Source: Nocardia takedensis NBRC 100417 | GTDB taxonomy: Bacteria > Actinomycetota > Actinomycetes > Mycobacteriales > Mycobacteriaceae | Assembly (NCBI RefSeq): GCF_000308695.1 | Contig: NZ_BAGG01000123.1 | Coordinates: forward strand, 124,001-188,000 | Direction of reading: 5' to 3' | Length of the DNA: 64,000 bases | In this document: positions 43,325 through 53,106 of the stretch, in pieces | Layout: each line of letters starts with the position of its first letter | Position numbering within the stretch: the first letter of the stretch is position 1 | Notes under the pieces: model-generated | Seen by the model: the letters and a program-made list of their open reading frames with translations, nothing else | Told to the model about the DNA's origin: nothing | The model's database searches: none | Position numbers and translations under genes: made by a program

Positions 43325-44936
43325 GCGGGGCTTGATCGGCGCGGTCGATCGAGACGCGACCGGTGCTCAGGTAGGTCAGGACGGCGTCGTCGACGGTGGG
43401 GTTGGCGCGGCCGAAGGTGCCGTGGTCGCCGCCTTCGACGGTGATGAGCGAACCGTTGAGGGCTTGGGCCAGCGCCGGTCCGCCCTCGTATTCGGTGAGC
43501 GCGTCGTGCCTGCTGTGCAGCAACAGCGGACGGGTCTCCAGGCCCGCGCCGGTGATCGGCACCGGTTTGGTCACCGGCCGCCATCCGCCGCAACTGGTGC
43601 CCGAGCGCACCATGTCGGCGCGCGCGTCCATGGCGTTGCCGCCGGAGGCGATGGTGGCGACCGCCGAGGCCAGCAGTTCCGGTCGCGGCTCCACCGCGTT
43701 CTCGTTGCAGGTGATCGCGGAGAAGACGAAACGTCCGGTCGGGTCGGTCGCCGTCGCGCCCTCGATGGCCATGAGCCGCTGCACGTTCGACGGGTCGAAG
43801 TTGGCCTCGGCCATCGCCTTGGCGAAGGTCGGCCAGTAGGACCGGGTGTAGGTGGCGACCGCCGTCGCCCCGACCAGCGGCACCTGCGCCGACGCGCCGC
43901 CGGAGAGCAGGGTGCGCACCAGGTTCTGCACCTGGGCGCCTTGGTCGGCGGTCTGGTTGACGCCGTCGCGGGCGACCTCGGCCAACGGCGCGGGCAGTTC
44001 GCCCGGCAGGTCGGCGACGCTCGCGGGCGGCGGGGTCAGGTTGGCGTACCAGCCGCCGCCCTGCGCCGAGACCAGGCGCACCCAGTTGCGGTAGACCTGC
44101 AACGCGGTGCCGCCCAGGCGGTAGTCGGCGTCGTGTTCGGCGATCCAGGCGAACAGGTCGTCCATGCGCTGCTTGCCCGCCACCTGCTGGCGGGCGAACT
44201 CCTCGGTCCACACCCAGTTCGGATTCACGTTGGAGTCCAACACCATCCGGTCCACCCGTGGGGCGAACAGCGAGGCGTAGACCGCGCCCAGGTAGGTGCC
44301 GTAGGAGGTGCCGAAGAAGCTGATGCGCTCGAGTCCCAGGGCCGCGCGCACCGCGTCCATGTCGCGCGCGGTGTTCTCGGTGGTGATGGTGTCGAGGTAG
44401 CCGGGTTGGGCGGCGTCACAGGCGGCCTTGATCTCGTCGCGGCTGCCGCCGCCGAGGGAGACCTGTTTGCCGCTGGCGTCGGTCTCGGCGATCGCGGTGG
44501 CCCCGGCGCACTGCAACGGTGTGCCCCAGCGCAATCCGCGCGGCTGCACGGCCACCAGGTCGTAGTCGCGGAACAATTCGGCGGGCAGGACGTCGGTGCG
44601 CGCGGCCCAGTAGTTCAACGCGTCCGCGCCGGGACCGCCGGGGTTGGTGAAGATCGCGCCGCGACTGGTTCCCGAGGCCGCGATCCGGCTAACCGTGAGT
44701 TCGATCGTCGGACCGTCGGGGCGGGTGTAGTCCATCGGCACCGTGACGATGGCACAGCGCGCCCCGCGATCAGGGGCCACCGACCCGTCCGGGCAGTCGC
44801 CGAAGGCCGCGGTCGGTGCGGCGTGCGCGAAACCCGTCGTGGTCGACGCGCCGATCATCGCGGCGACCGCGGCCGCGCCGAGCGCGCGCCGGACTAATCG
44901 GGCCGTCCGCGGCCCCCCACTGAGCGTCCTCATCAT
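43311..44936 (-). CDS. Secreted TAP-like alpha/beta hydrolase (tripeptidyl aminopeptidase family)
   Basis: The 541-residue product has a twin-Arg-containing signal peptide (RTLSGGPRTARLVRRALGAAA..AHA) and then the SlpD/SlpE/TAP fold. GAIFTNPGGPGADALN forms the oxyanion region and FFGTSYGTYLG carries the nucleophile Ser. The C-terminal domain (PF08386) contains LLLHSRHDALTEYEG (Asp) and VEGGDHGTFG (His). It probably cleaves peptides or esters at the cell surface. GGAGG lies 9 bp before ATG 44936; a second ATG follows directly. The stop codon lies inside a minisatellite. Confidence 0.9.
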   Translation of the reverse strand: MMRTLSGGPRTARLVRRALGAAAVAAMIGASTTTGFAHAAPTAAFGDCPDGSVAPDRGARCAIVTVPMDYTRPDGPTIELTVSRIAASGTSRGAIFTNPGGPGADALNYWAARTDVLPAELFRDYDLVAVQPRGLRWGTPLQCAGATAIAETDASGKQVSLGGGSRDEIKAACDAAQPGYLDTITTENTARDMDAVRAALGLERISFFGTSYGTYLGAVYASLFAPRVDRMVLDSNVNPNWVWTEEFARQQVAGKQRMDDLFAWIAEHDADYRLGGTALQVYRNWVRLVSAQGGGWYANLTPPPASVADLPGELPAPLAEVARDGVNQTADQGAQVQNLVRTLLSGGASAQVPLVGATAVATYTRSYWPTFAKAMAEANFDPSNVQRLMAIEGATATDPTGRFVFSAITCNENAVEPRPELLASAVATIASGGNAMDARADMVRSGTSCGGWRPVTKPVPITGAGLETRPLLLHSRHDALTEYEGGPALAQALNGSLITVEGGDHGTFGRANPTVDDAVLTYLSTGRVSIDRADQAPLPTR

Positions 44937-45096
44937 CGTTTCGTACCTCCGCCGGGGCCCGCACCGTTCGGCCACGCCGCGACCAAAGCATTCTGCGCAG
45001 GTCGACTCCCGCCAGACAAGTCGAACCGGGTAATTCACAACGCGACGCCCGCCGCACGATGTGGGTAGGGTGGCCCGCGCGGAGTAGCGTCGAACC

Positions 45097-45408
45097 ATGT
45101 CGACCGAGGTCCGCAACAACACCGCACTGGAACGCTTCGAGATCCACGTCGACGGGGCCCTCGCCGGCTACGCCGAGTACCAGGACACCGCTTCCGAACG
45201 CGCGTTCGTCCACACCGAGATCTACCCCCAGCACGAACACCTGGGTTACGGCCGCACGCTGGTCGGCGCGGCGCTGGACGCCTCGCGCGACGAGGGTTTC
45301 GGCATCCTGCCGCTGTGCCCGATGGTCAAGCACTATGTGGAGACCCACAACCAGTACGTCGCCTCGGTGCCCCAGTGGGCCAGGGAACGCCTCGGCCTTC
45401 CCCAGTGA
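45097..45408 (+). CDS. YjdJ-type GNAT-like N-acetyltransferase
   Basis: The 103-residue product is a minimal acetyl-CoA-binding GNAT domain (COG2388): GALAGYAEYQD, FVHTEIYPQHEHLGYGRTLV (CoA-binding loop), then GILPLCPMVKHYVETH. Cys/Tyr near the end of this motif are typical. Substrate unknown. It is divergent from the secreted hydrolase across a 160-bp gap and convergent with the PlsC gene 10 bp away. Confidence 0.88.
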   Translation: MSTEVRNNTALERFEIHVDGALAGYAEYQDTASERAFVHTEIYPQHEHLGYGRTLVGAALDASRDEGFGILPLCPMVKHYVETHNQYVASVPQWARERLGLPQ

Positions 45409-45418
45409 GATCGGGCTA

Positions 45419-46180
45419 CTAGTAGCGGGCGATCGCGCCGTCGAGGGCGGCCTGGAGGTCGGTGCGGACCAGTCGGGCGATCTCCCCGGGTTTGGCGGGC
45501 AGGTCGGTGATCGGCGGACGGAAGTAGAAGCTGGCCGATTCGACCTCCTCGCGGTCCGGTTCCACCGTCGGATCGGCGCGCGGGCCGTAGCTGAGGCCGA
45601 GACTGACCAGCGCGGGCGGCGCGCCCAATTTCATCGCGCGGAAGGCGATGTGCCCGATCCCGCTGCCCACCGCCTGCACCTGCGTCGGATCGACGTCGTT
45701 GCAGGTGCCCTCCGGGAAGATCGCCAAGTGGTCGCCGCGGGCCAGACGCCGCGCGCAGACGTCCATCATGCGCTGACCGGCCGCGTTCACCGCGCGGATG
45801 CCGTGGTCCTTGCCGCGGAAGACCGGGATGCCGCCCATCATGTCGACCTTGCGGCGCTGGTCCGCCTCGACGAACAGCTCGTCCTTGGCCAGCACCCGGA
45901 CCCGGCCGATGATCGAGCGTAGCGGACTGCGCCACGCCGCCGCGGCCACCGTGTACGGATCGTTGCGCGAGAGGTGGTTGATGGCGAAAATCGTCGGCCG
46001 CCCCGATTTGATCAGCGCCTTCACCCGCTCGGCCGCGCCCGCGGCGTAGTCGACGCGCGGATGGTAGCGCCTGCCGAGCAGCGCGTAGGCCGCCATCGCC
46101 TTCAACCGGTTCTGCCGATGGTCGAGATAGTAGTCGTAGACGGTGTCGGCGTTGTCGAGGATCACCTCGGGGGGTTGCAT
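45419..46180 (-). CDS. PlsC-like 1-acylglycerol-3-phosphate acyltransferase
   Basis: The 253-residue product has the acyltransferase HX4D motif (NHLSRND), the glycerol-phosphate-binding FPEGTCND and GGIPVFRGKD. It should acylate lysophosphatidic acid or a related lipid at the cytosolic membrane face. ATG 46180 has only a weak ribosome-binding site; the frame continues upstream but overlaps the divergent yqgE gene. Specificity unknown. Confidence 0.86.
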   Translation of the reverse strand: MQPPEVILDNADTVYDYYLDHRQNRLKAMAAYALLGRRYHPRVDYAAGAAERVKALIKSGRPTIFAINHLSRNDPYTVAAAAWRSPLRSIIGRVRVLAKDELFVEADQRRKVDMMGGIPVFRGKDHGIRAVNAAGQRMMDVCARRLARGDHLAIFPEGTCNDVDPTQVQAVGSGIGHIAFRAMKLGAPPALVSLGLSYGPRADPTVEPDREEVESASFYFRPPITDLPAKPGEIARLVRTDLQAALDGAIARY

Positions 46181-46267
46181 GACGCCGAGCCTACGACGCC
46201 CACCGTGTCGGCATCGGACCGACAACGACTCAGTGCGCAAACCCGATCCAGCTGCGATGATGTCCGA

Positions 46268-46912
46268 GTGGCACGCGGAGATGAACCGGACGAGCGGCAG
46301 ACTCACGGCGGGCACGGTGATCGTCGGCGGCGCGAGTCCAGGCACGGCGAACAGTCGGTCCGAGCGGGCTCCCTGCTGGTCTCGGCCACGGATCTGGTGG
46401 AGCCGACCTTCCGGCGCACCGTCGTCTACGTCATCGAACACAACGAGGGCGGCAGCCTCGGCGTGGTCCTGAACCGCCCCGACGACACCTCGGTGCACGA
46501 GGTGCTGCCGCTGTGGTCCGAGATCGCCGCCACCCCGCGGACCCTGTTCGTCGGCGGCCCGGTCAAACGTGACGCCGCGCTGTGCCTGGGCACCCTGCGC
46601 GTAGGCGCGAGCATCGACGGCGTGCGCGGTCTGCGTCGCGTCGACGGCCGGGTGGTGCTGGTCGACCTGGACGCCGACCCGGAGGAGATCGCGCCGCTGG
46701 TCGAGGGCATCAGGATCTTCGCCGGGTACGCCGGGTGGACCTTCGGCCAGTTGGAGGGCGAACTCCAGAACGACGACTGGATCGTCGTCTCCGCCCTGCC
46801 CTCCGACCCGATCGACCTGGGCCGCTCCGACCTGTGGGCGCACGTTCTGCGCCGCCAACCCCTCCCCCTGTCCCTGCTCGCCACCCACCCCATCGAAGTC
46901 GAACGCAACTGA
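46268..46912 (+). CDS. YqgE/AlgH-family protein (UPF0301)
   Basis: The 214-residue product fits UPF0301 (YqgE/AlgH): GSLLVSATDLVEPTFRRTVVYVIEHNEGGSLGVVLNRP, TLFVGGPV and YAGWTFGQLEGELQNDDW. Function is unknown; relatives affect envelope and stress traits. GTG 46268 gives an N-terminal extension of about 35 polar residues, similar to M. tuberculosis Rv0038 (202 aa), which also lies near leuS. It converges on the ABC permease gene with a hairpin between them. Confidence 0.88.
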   Translation: MARGDEPDERQTHGGHGDRRRRESRHGEQSVRAGSLLVSATDLVEPTFRRTVVYVIEHNEGGSLGVVLNRPDDTSVHEVLPLWSEIAATPRTLFVGGPVKRDAALCLGTLRVGASIDGVRGLRRVDGRVVLVDLDADPEEIAPLVEGIRIFAGYAGWTFGQLEGELQNDDWIVVSALPSDPIDLGRSDLWAHVLRRQPLPLSLLATHPIEVERN

Positions 46913-46915
46913 CGA

Positions 46916-46943
46916 AATCCCCGGCGCGGGTGCGCCGGGGATT
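46916..46943. terminator. Bidirectional hairpin terminator
   Basis: A perfect 12-bp stem (46916-46927 with 46932-46943) closes a 4-nt loop between the stop codons of yqgE and the convergent ABC permease. Confidence 0.85.
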
Positions 46944-46955
46944 CGCGGGGCGGGG

Positions 46956-47725
46956 TCAGCTCGCGGTCTGCTTGGCGAAGATCGAGGCCGACCAGAGGTA
47001 GCCGCCGATGCCGATCACGGCGCACCAGCCCAGGGTGAACCAGGCGCTGGTGCCGATCTCGCTGCCCATGAGCAGGCCGCGCAGGGTTTCGGTGATGGGG
47101 GTGAAGGGTTGGTATTCGGCGAACTGACGCAGGCCGACGGGCATGGTGTCGGTGGCGACCAGGCCGCTGCCGAGGAAAGGCAGCAGCACGATCGGGAAAG
47201 GCGCGTTGCTGGCGCTCTCCGGGGTGGCCGCCAGCAGGCCCAGGGCCACCGAGAACCAGGTGAACGCGAGCACGACCAGCGCGACCAGACCGAACACGAC
47301 CAGCCATTCCAGCGGCGAGGCCGACGGGCGGAAGCCGATCCCCAAGGCCACCGCGATCATCAGCACGGTGCCGAGCATCGCCTGGATGAGCGTGCCGATG
47401 ACATGTCCGGTCAGCATGGACGACGGGGCGATGTCCATGGTGCGGAACCGGTTGACGATGCCCTTGGTCTTGTCGGTGGCGATCGAGACCGCCACCGACA
47501 CCGTCATGTAGGCGGGGATCATCAACAACATCCCGGGGGCGAGATAGTCGATGTAGTTGCCGCCGGAGGATTTCTCCAAGGCTCCGCCGAAGACGAAGTT
47601 GAAGATGATCAGCAGCAGCACCGGCATCAGCACGACGCTGAAGATCATCGCCGGATACCGCTTGGCGTGGGTGATGTTGCGCCGCAACATCGTCAGCGAG
47701 TCGGTCAGGACGTGGGTGGACGCGC

Positions 47726-47729
<4 letters not shown>
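46956..47729 (-). CDS. DrrB-like ABC-2 permease
   Basis: The 257-residue product has six membrane helices and the DrrB/daunorubicin-exporter signature (GIVNRFRTMDIAPSSMLTGHVIG, then LGSGLVATDTMPVGLRQFAEYQPFTPITETLRGLL). It works with the ATPase encoded by the overlapping upstream gene (ATGA, 47726-47729). Exporters of this type move drugs or glycolipids. It is the last gene of the EXLDI-ATPase-permease operon. Confidence 0.93.
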
Positions 47730-48697
<968 letters not shown>

Positions 48698-48818
48698 GGG
48701 GGATCCTTCCGGACGGTTCAACCGATCAGTTAATTCGCATGTATGCATGTTTTATCGACACCGCCCCCTCGGGGGCGCGGTGTTCGGATGGGTGGGTGCG
48801 CTTACGCGGCGGGGCGGG
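48698..48818 (-). promoter_or_regulatory. Upstream region of the DrrAB-like operon
   Basis: The region contains CATGTATGCATG near 48738-48749 in an A/T-rich patch. This resembles the operator pattern upstream of the EXLDI gene and may be a second, internal promoter under the same regulator. Confidence 0.4.
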
Positions 48819-49337
48819 TCAGATGTCGAGATCCTCCACCGGCGGACGGTCGGCGATATCGGCGACGCGTTCGTAGAGCTTGTCGGGAATGCGGCCCTTC
48901 AGTTCGCCGACGGTGTCGACGACCTCGAAAGTGAAATCTCCCCAGTCGGTTTCGCCGACGCCGAGCATGCGCCGCCAGTTCTTGATGTCGTTGAGCCAGT
49001 TCTTGTTGTCGACCGGATAGTCCTCCCAGTTGGAGTACTGGGCGTGCAGCGCGATCTTGCCCTTGCGGGTGCGGAACACCCGGACGTGCTCGATCCTGGT
49101 CTCGTTCTGGTCGTTCCATTCCCCGAGCAGCGCGCCGGAGAACCGCACCTGACGGACACCGTTGTGGCCGACGCGGAGCACGACCTCCTCGAAGCCTTCG
49201 TGCCGCCCCTCCTCCAGTTCGATGAACCGGCGCAGCGCCGTCGTCACCGCACCGGACAGATTGCCGCCCACCAGTTCCTGGGCCCGCTGGAACAGCGGCA
49301 GGTCCTCGTCGGATACGTAGATCGTCTTGTTGGGCAT
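48819..49337 (-). CDS. EXLDI-family protein with ribbon-helix-helix N-terminus
   Basis: The 172-residue product starts with a ribbon-helix-helix-like segment (KTIYVSDEDLPLFQRAQELVGGNLSGAVTTALRRFIELEEG), and the rest is rich in aromatic and charged residues (QYSNWEDYPVDNKNWLNDIKNW). It ends EDLDI, the sequence that names the EXLDI family. Such proteins are found beside ABC exporters in actinobacteria. DNA binding through the RHH fold and autoregulation are likely because two TATACGTA sites sit 10 bp upstream. The role of the C-terminal domain is unknown. It heads the operon with the DrrAB-like exporter. Confidence 0.85.
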   Translation of the reverse strand: MPNKTIYVSDEDLPLFQRAQELVGGNLSGAVTTALRRFIELEEGRHEGFEEVVLRVGHNGVRQVRFSGALLGEWNDQNETRIEHVRVFRTRKGKIALHAQYSNWEDYPVDNKNWLNDIKNWRRMLGVGETDWGDFTFEVVDTVGELKGRIPDKLYERVADIADRPPVEDLDI

Positions 49338-49346
49338 GGCACTTAC

Positions 49347-49366
49347 TATACGTAGATGTATACGTA
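49347..49366. promoter_or_regulatory. Direct-repeat operator of the EXLDI gene
   Basis: TATACGTA occurs at 49347-49354 and 49359-49366, a 12-bp period in an A/T-rich patch, just before the EXLDI start codon. Paired short repeats about one helical turn apart suit cooperative binding of ribbon-helix-helix dimers. Confidence 0.6.
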
Positions 49367-49432
49367 CACGCAAGGGGGAATGTTTGCGCAGTTCGCGGCG
49401 GTCATGCCCGGTTTCTGCGATCGTGTAGGGAT

Positions 49433-49834
49433 GTGCGCACGGGACAAGAGAAGGTGAGCCGACGGCCCGGCGGGCGGTTCCGACCGAATCCGCCGCCCGC
49501 CACCGGGACGGCCAGTCGCGTCCTGCTGCGATTCCGACTGTTCGCGCGCGAGATCGTGGTGCGGCAGACCGTGATCGACCCCGGCGGCGGCTCCGGATGG
49601 CACTACCACGACGGCACGCTGTTCGTGCTGGTCACGCGCGGCACGCTGGACCACCCGTACGCCGATCGCGGACCGGTGGTCTACCGACGCGGTCGGGTGT
49701 TCCGGGAACCGAGCGGCCCGCACCACGCGCACGAGGCACGCAACCGGGGCGGCACACCGGTCGCGATCACCGTGCTCTACGTGAATCCCGCCGGCGCACC
49801 GCTGTCACGCGCGGTCGACCCGCCGGATGCGTGA
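49433..49834 (+). CDS. Cupin-domain protein
   Basis: The 133-residue product has a cupin barrel: DPGGGSGWHYHDGTLFVLVTRGTL (motif 1, metal-ligand His residues) and EPSGPHHAHEARNRGG (motif 2). The N-terminus is basic and Pro-rich. The reaction is unknown; small cupins often bind a divalent metal. The start may be GTG 49433 or GTG 49454. The gene is divergent from the EXLDI operon. Confidence 0.82.
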   Translation: MRTGQEKVSRRPGGRFRPNPPPATGTASRVLLRFRLFAREIVVRQTVIDPGGGSGWHYHDGTLFVLVTRGTLDHPYADRGPVVYRRGRVFREPSGPHHAHEARNRGGTPVAITVLYVNPAGAPLSRAVDPPDA

Positions 49835-49888
49835 AATACCGGACATGCGTGCATTACCGGACACATGATCTGACGGACGCGCCCAGTC

Positions 49889-50060
49889 CCGGGCGGGCCA
49901 ACCTGCCGGACGCGTCCTCTCCCGGCCCGGCCAACCAGCCGGACGCGCGAACCGCCCGCTTGCCGATCCGGCCAAGCCGCCAGAAGCGCCCTCTCCCAGG
50001 CGGGCCAACCCGCCGGACGCACCCTTTCCCGGGTCAGCCACCAGCCGGACGCGCGAGCCC
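49889..50060. repeat. Degenerate ~34-bp tandem repeats
   Basis: Five imperfect units, each with GCCAA(C/G) followed by a GCCGGACGC-like core, start near 49897, 49930, 49971, 50004 and 50037. They fill the space between the cupin gene and the Cys-rich small protein gene. No spacers are present, and no coding signal is convincing. Confidence 0.6.
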
Positions 50061-50115
50061 GCTGGACCCGCGAGCCCGATGACCGCTGGGCCTGCGAGCA
50101 AGGCGGCGGTGCGAC

Positions 50116-50442
50116 TCAGCTGCCGCCACCGCCGCAGCCGCCACCTCCACCGCCACAGCTACTTCCGCCACCACAGCTACTTCCGCCGCCGCAACTGCTG
50201 CCGCCGCCACAGCTGCTCCCGCTGTCGCCCCCGTAATAGGTGCCGCCGCCCGCCGCGCCCGCGCCCCAGCGAGAGCGCCGGCGCGCACCACGCGCGCCAC
50301 CGGTGGGCGAGCCGCGCCGGGACGCGGCCACGGCGAGCGCCACGAGTACGGCCAGCGCCAGGACCAGGACTCCGACAACGGGTTCCACGAAGATCAGGAA
50401 CAGCCCGATGAACGCGATGACCAGGATCACGATGGCTCCCAT
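50116..50442 (-). CDS. Small membrane protein with Ser-Cys-Gly repeat tail
   Basis: The 108-residue product begins MGAIVILVIAFIGLFLIFVEP and has one or two membrane helices in its first 45 residues. A basic region (RRGSPTGGARGARRRSRWG) follows, then a tail with four SSCGGG units and a final Cys-Gly run, five cysteines in all. GGGGGAGG lies about 6 bp before ATG 50442, so it is well supported as a gene. Cys/Gly tails like this occur in some membrane proteins of unknown function (TIGR04222-like); metal binding is only a guess. Confidence 0.7.
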   Translation of the reverse strand: MGAIVILVIAFIGLFLIFVEPVVGVLVLALAVLVALAVAASRRGSPTGGARGARRRSRWGAGAAGGGTYYGGDSGSSCGGGSSCGGGSSCGGGSSCGGGGGGCGGGGS

Positions 50443-50530
50443 GTGCACCTCCCCCGAACACGCGGCGCGCATCGCCGCCACGACTCGACCCTCGAGTCTG
50501 TTCGGTATATCGCCGACGCCAGGGTAATCG

Positions 50531-51544
50531 TCACGGCGCGACGGCGGCTCGCAGAATTCCGGGGGCGGGCGTGGTGAGGACGGCGGCGAGATCGTCTAGA
50601 TCCACGGGGGTGGCGACTACCTCCGCCCAGGGGAAGCGGTTCGCGGTGCGCTCGAGGAAGGCGATCGCCCGGTCGAGATGGCGGGGTTCGTAGTTGTGCA
50701 CACCTGTGACGGTCAGCAGGTGACGCACGACGCGCTCCGGGTCGAGGGGCAGCGCCGGCCCCGGCGCGACCGAACCGGCCAGCACCAGCACGCCGCCGAT
50801 GTCGAGGCGGTCCACGCCCGCGGCGATGGCGGCGGGCGCGCCGGAGTAGTCGAGGACCACATCGACCGCTCCGCCGGAATCGGCTGCGCCGCCGAATCGT
50901 TCGGCCAGGCGCAGCCGCGCGGGGTCGACGTCGGTGACCGTGACCAGCGCGCCCGCCGACACGCACGCGGCGGCCGCCGTCACGCCGAGCATGCCCGCCC
51001 CGCACACCAGTACCCGGCGTCCGGTCAGGTCGCCTGCCGCTTCGAGGGTGGCCATCACGGTGGCGGTGGCGCAGGCGGCGGGTGCGGCGACCGCGTCGGG
51101 AACGCCGTCGGGGACCCGCGCGACCGCGGTTCCGGCGGGCAGCACGATGTGTTCGGCGTAGGAACCGGACAGCGGCCAGTCGGCGGTGAAGGCTTCGTGA
51201 CCGATCTTGCGCACGCGTTCGCATTTGGCCGTGCGCCCGGTCCGACACCGCGCGCAGATTCCGCACGTGACGGTCACCGACCAGATGATCCGGTCGCCCA
51301 CCGACGCGGGCGCGCCCGTCCCGGCGGCGGTCACCACGCCGACGGCTTCGTGTCCGAGCACCGAGGGGCATGCGCCGCCGCGCCGGCCGGAGACGGTGTG
51401 CAGGTCGCTGCCGCACACCGTCGCCAACCGTACCCGCACCACCAGTTCGCCCGGGCCGGGGTGGGGCAGCGGAACTTCCCGCACCTCGATTCCGGTGCCC
51501 GACCACACCGCGGCGCGACTCAGACGAGCAGGGACCGTATCCAC
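50531..51544 (-). CDS. Zn-dependent alcohol dehydrogenase, phosphonate-cluster (HpnZ) type
   Basis: The 337-residue product is a medium-chain zinc dehydrogenase: catalytic-zinc Cys (TVCGSDLHT) and His-Glu (LGHEAVG), a structural-zinc four-Cys segment (VTCGICARCRTGRTAKCERV), and the Rossmann loop VCGAGMLGVTA. It resembles the family proposed to act in phosphonate catabolism (HpnZ-type), which occurs beside phosphonate transporters. It would oxidise a hydroxyl group, perhaps of a hydroxyalkyl-phosphonate. GTG 51544 overlaps the permease gene by 25 bp, so it is the last gene of the phnDCE operon. The substrate is not determinable here. Confidence 0.87.
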   Translation of the reverse strand: MDTVPARLSRAAVWSGTGIEVREVPLPHPGPGELVVRVRLATVCGSDLHTVSGRRGGACPSVLGHEAVGVVTAAGTGAPASVGDRIIWSVTVTCGICARCRTGRTAKCERVRKIGHEAFTADWPLSGSYAEHIVLPAGTAVARVPDGVPDAVAAPAACATATVMATLEAAGDLTGRRVLVCGAGMLGVTAAAACVSAGALVTVTDVDPARLRLAERFGGAADSGGAVDVVLDYSGAPAAIAAGVDRLDIGGVLVLAGSVAPGPALPLDPERVVRHLLTVTGVHNYEPRHLDRAIAFLERTANRFPWAEVVATPVDLDDLAAVLTTPAPGILRAAVAP

Positions 51545-53106
51545 CCGGACACCCTTTCGATGGCGTAGACGATCACGAAGATCACCGCGACGATCGCGCC
51601 CGCGACCTCGAAGTTCAGTGTGCGGATCGACTCGAACAGCAGGAAGCCGACACCGCCGGCGCCGACGATGCCGAGCACGGTCGAGGTGCGGATGTTGACG
51701 TCGAGCAGGTACAGGGTCGAGCCGACGATCGCGGGCATGGCCTGCGGTAACACCGCCGCCGCCAACGTCTTCCACCACCCGCCGCCCACCGCGCGCACCG
51801 CCTCCATCGGCCCCGGGTCGATCTCCTCGACGGCGTCGGCGACGAGTTTGGCGAGGAAGCCGATCGAGCCGACGGCAAGCGCGCACGCACCCGCGATCGG
51901 ACCGAGTCCCAGCGCGACGACGAAGATCACCGCCAGGATCAGTTCGGGGACCGCGCGCACGACCAGGACCCAGGCGCGCGCGAGCCAGTACACGACAGCG
52001 TGCGGAGTGACGTTGCGCGCGGCCAGGATTCCCACCGGCAGCGACAGCACCGCGCCCAGCGCGGTGGCGACGACGCCGATCGCGACGGTCTCCCCGGCGG
52101 CGGTGAACAGGTCGGCCCCGAGCGCGTTGAAATCGGGGGGAACCATGCGGGTGAACACCTCGAGGGAGGGGCCGACCCAGGTCAGCAGCGACAGCGGTGA
52201 GATCTCCAGCCGCCACAGCGCGGCGACGGTCGTCCCGATCAGCAGTGCGGCGCAGGCCAGACGAGCCGCCCGGTCCCATCGCGGATCGGCGCGCGACGGT
52301 GTCAGCAGGACCCGCCGCACCCCGATCGCGAGCAGTTCCATGGCCGCGATCAGCACCAGGATGACGCCGACGATGCCGAGCGCGTCGGGATAGATCAGTC
52401 CGCGCAGCGCGTCCTGGAGCGCGAACCCGATACCGCCCGCGCCGACGAAGCCGAGCACGACCGAGATGCGCAGGTTGATGTCGACGCGGTAGACGAAGGT
52501 GCCGATCCAGGACGGGATCGCCTGCGGGAGCACGCCATTGATCAGTTCCCGTAGATAGCCGCCGCCGACCGAGCGCACGGCCTCGCGCGGTCCGGCGTCG
52601 GTCCGTTCGATGGCGTCGGCGAACAGTTTGCCCAGCATGCCGATGGAATGCAGGGCCAGCGCGAGAATGCCGGGCAGTACGCCGATGCCGAGCGCGCGCA
52701 CGAACAGCACGGCGAACAGCAGGTCCGGCATCGCCCGGCAGAAGGTGATGACGCCGCGCGCCACCGCGTACACGGCCGGGTGCGGGGTGGTGTTGCGGGC
52801 GGCGAGGAAGGCCAGCGGCACGGACGCGATCGCCGCGAGCACCGTGCCCAGGACCGCCATCAGCAGGGTTTCCAGGGCCAGCACACCGATCCGGCCGGGT
52901 TCGTCCAGGCGCGGCGGGAACATCCGCTCGAGGAGTCGACCGACCGAGTCCAGGCCCTCCAGCAGCGCGGCGGGCGCGAATTCGATGGACCACGCCGAGA
53001 TCAGGGTGGCCAGGACGGCGACCGCGCTCAGCGCGGGCAGCAGCCACGGGCGGCGCACCCGGTCGCGCTCGGCGCGCTCGACGCGCCGCGTCAGCAGGGC
53101 GGTCAT
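51520..53106 (-). CDS. phnE: Fused phosphonate ABC permease (PhnE-PhnE)
   Basis: The 528-residue product holds two PhnE-like permease halves in one chain: the first about residues 70-270, the second about 330-525. Each has the coupling motif region (GMLGKLFADAIERTDAGPREAVRSVGG and GFLAKLVADAVEEIDPGPMEAVRAVGG) and a FVGAGGIGF/IVGAGGVGF end. Single-half PhnE normally dimerises, so this is a tandem fusion that forms the complete channel. It overlaps PhnC by 4 bp (ATGA). Confidence 0.93.
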   Translation of the reverse strand: MTALLTRRVERAERDRVRRPWLLPALSAVAVLATLISAWSIEFAPAALLEGLDSVGRLLERMFPPRLDEPGRIGVLALETLLMAVLGTVLAAIASVPLAFLAARNTTPHPAVYAVARGVITFCRAMPDLLFAVLFVRALGIGVLPGILALALHSIGMLGKLFADAIERTDAGPREAVRSVGGGYLRELINGVLPQAIPSWIGTFVYRVDINLRISVVLGFVGAGGIGFALQDALRGLIYPDALGIVGVILVLIAAMELLAIGVRRVLLTPSRADPRWDRAARLACAALLIGTTVAALWRLEISPLSLLTWVGPSLEVFTRMVPPDFNALGADLFTAAGETVAIGVVATALGAVLSLPVGILAARNVTPHAVVYWLARAWVLVVRAVPELILAVIFVVALGLGPIAGACALAVGSIGFLAKLVADAVEEIDPGPMEAVRAVGGGWWKTLAAAVLPQAMPAIVGSTLYLLDVNIRTSTVLGIVGAGGVGFLLFESIRTLNFEVAGAIVAVIFVIVYAIERVSGWIRSLLV

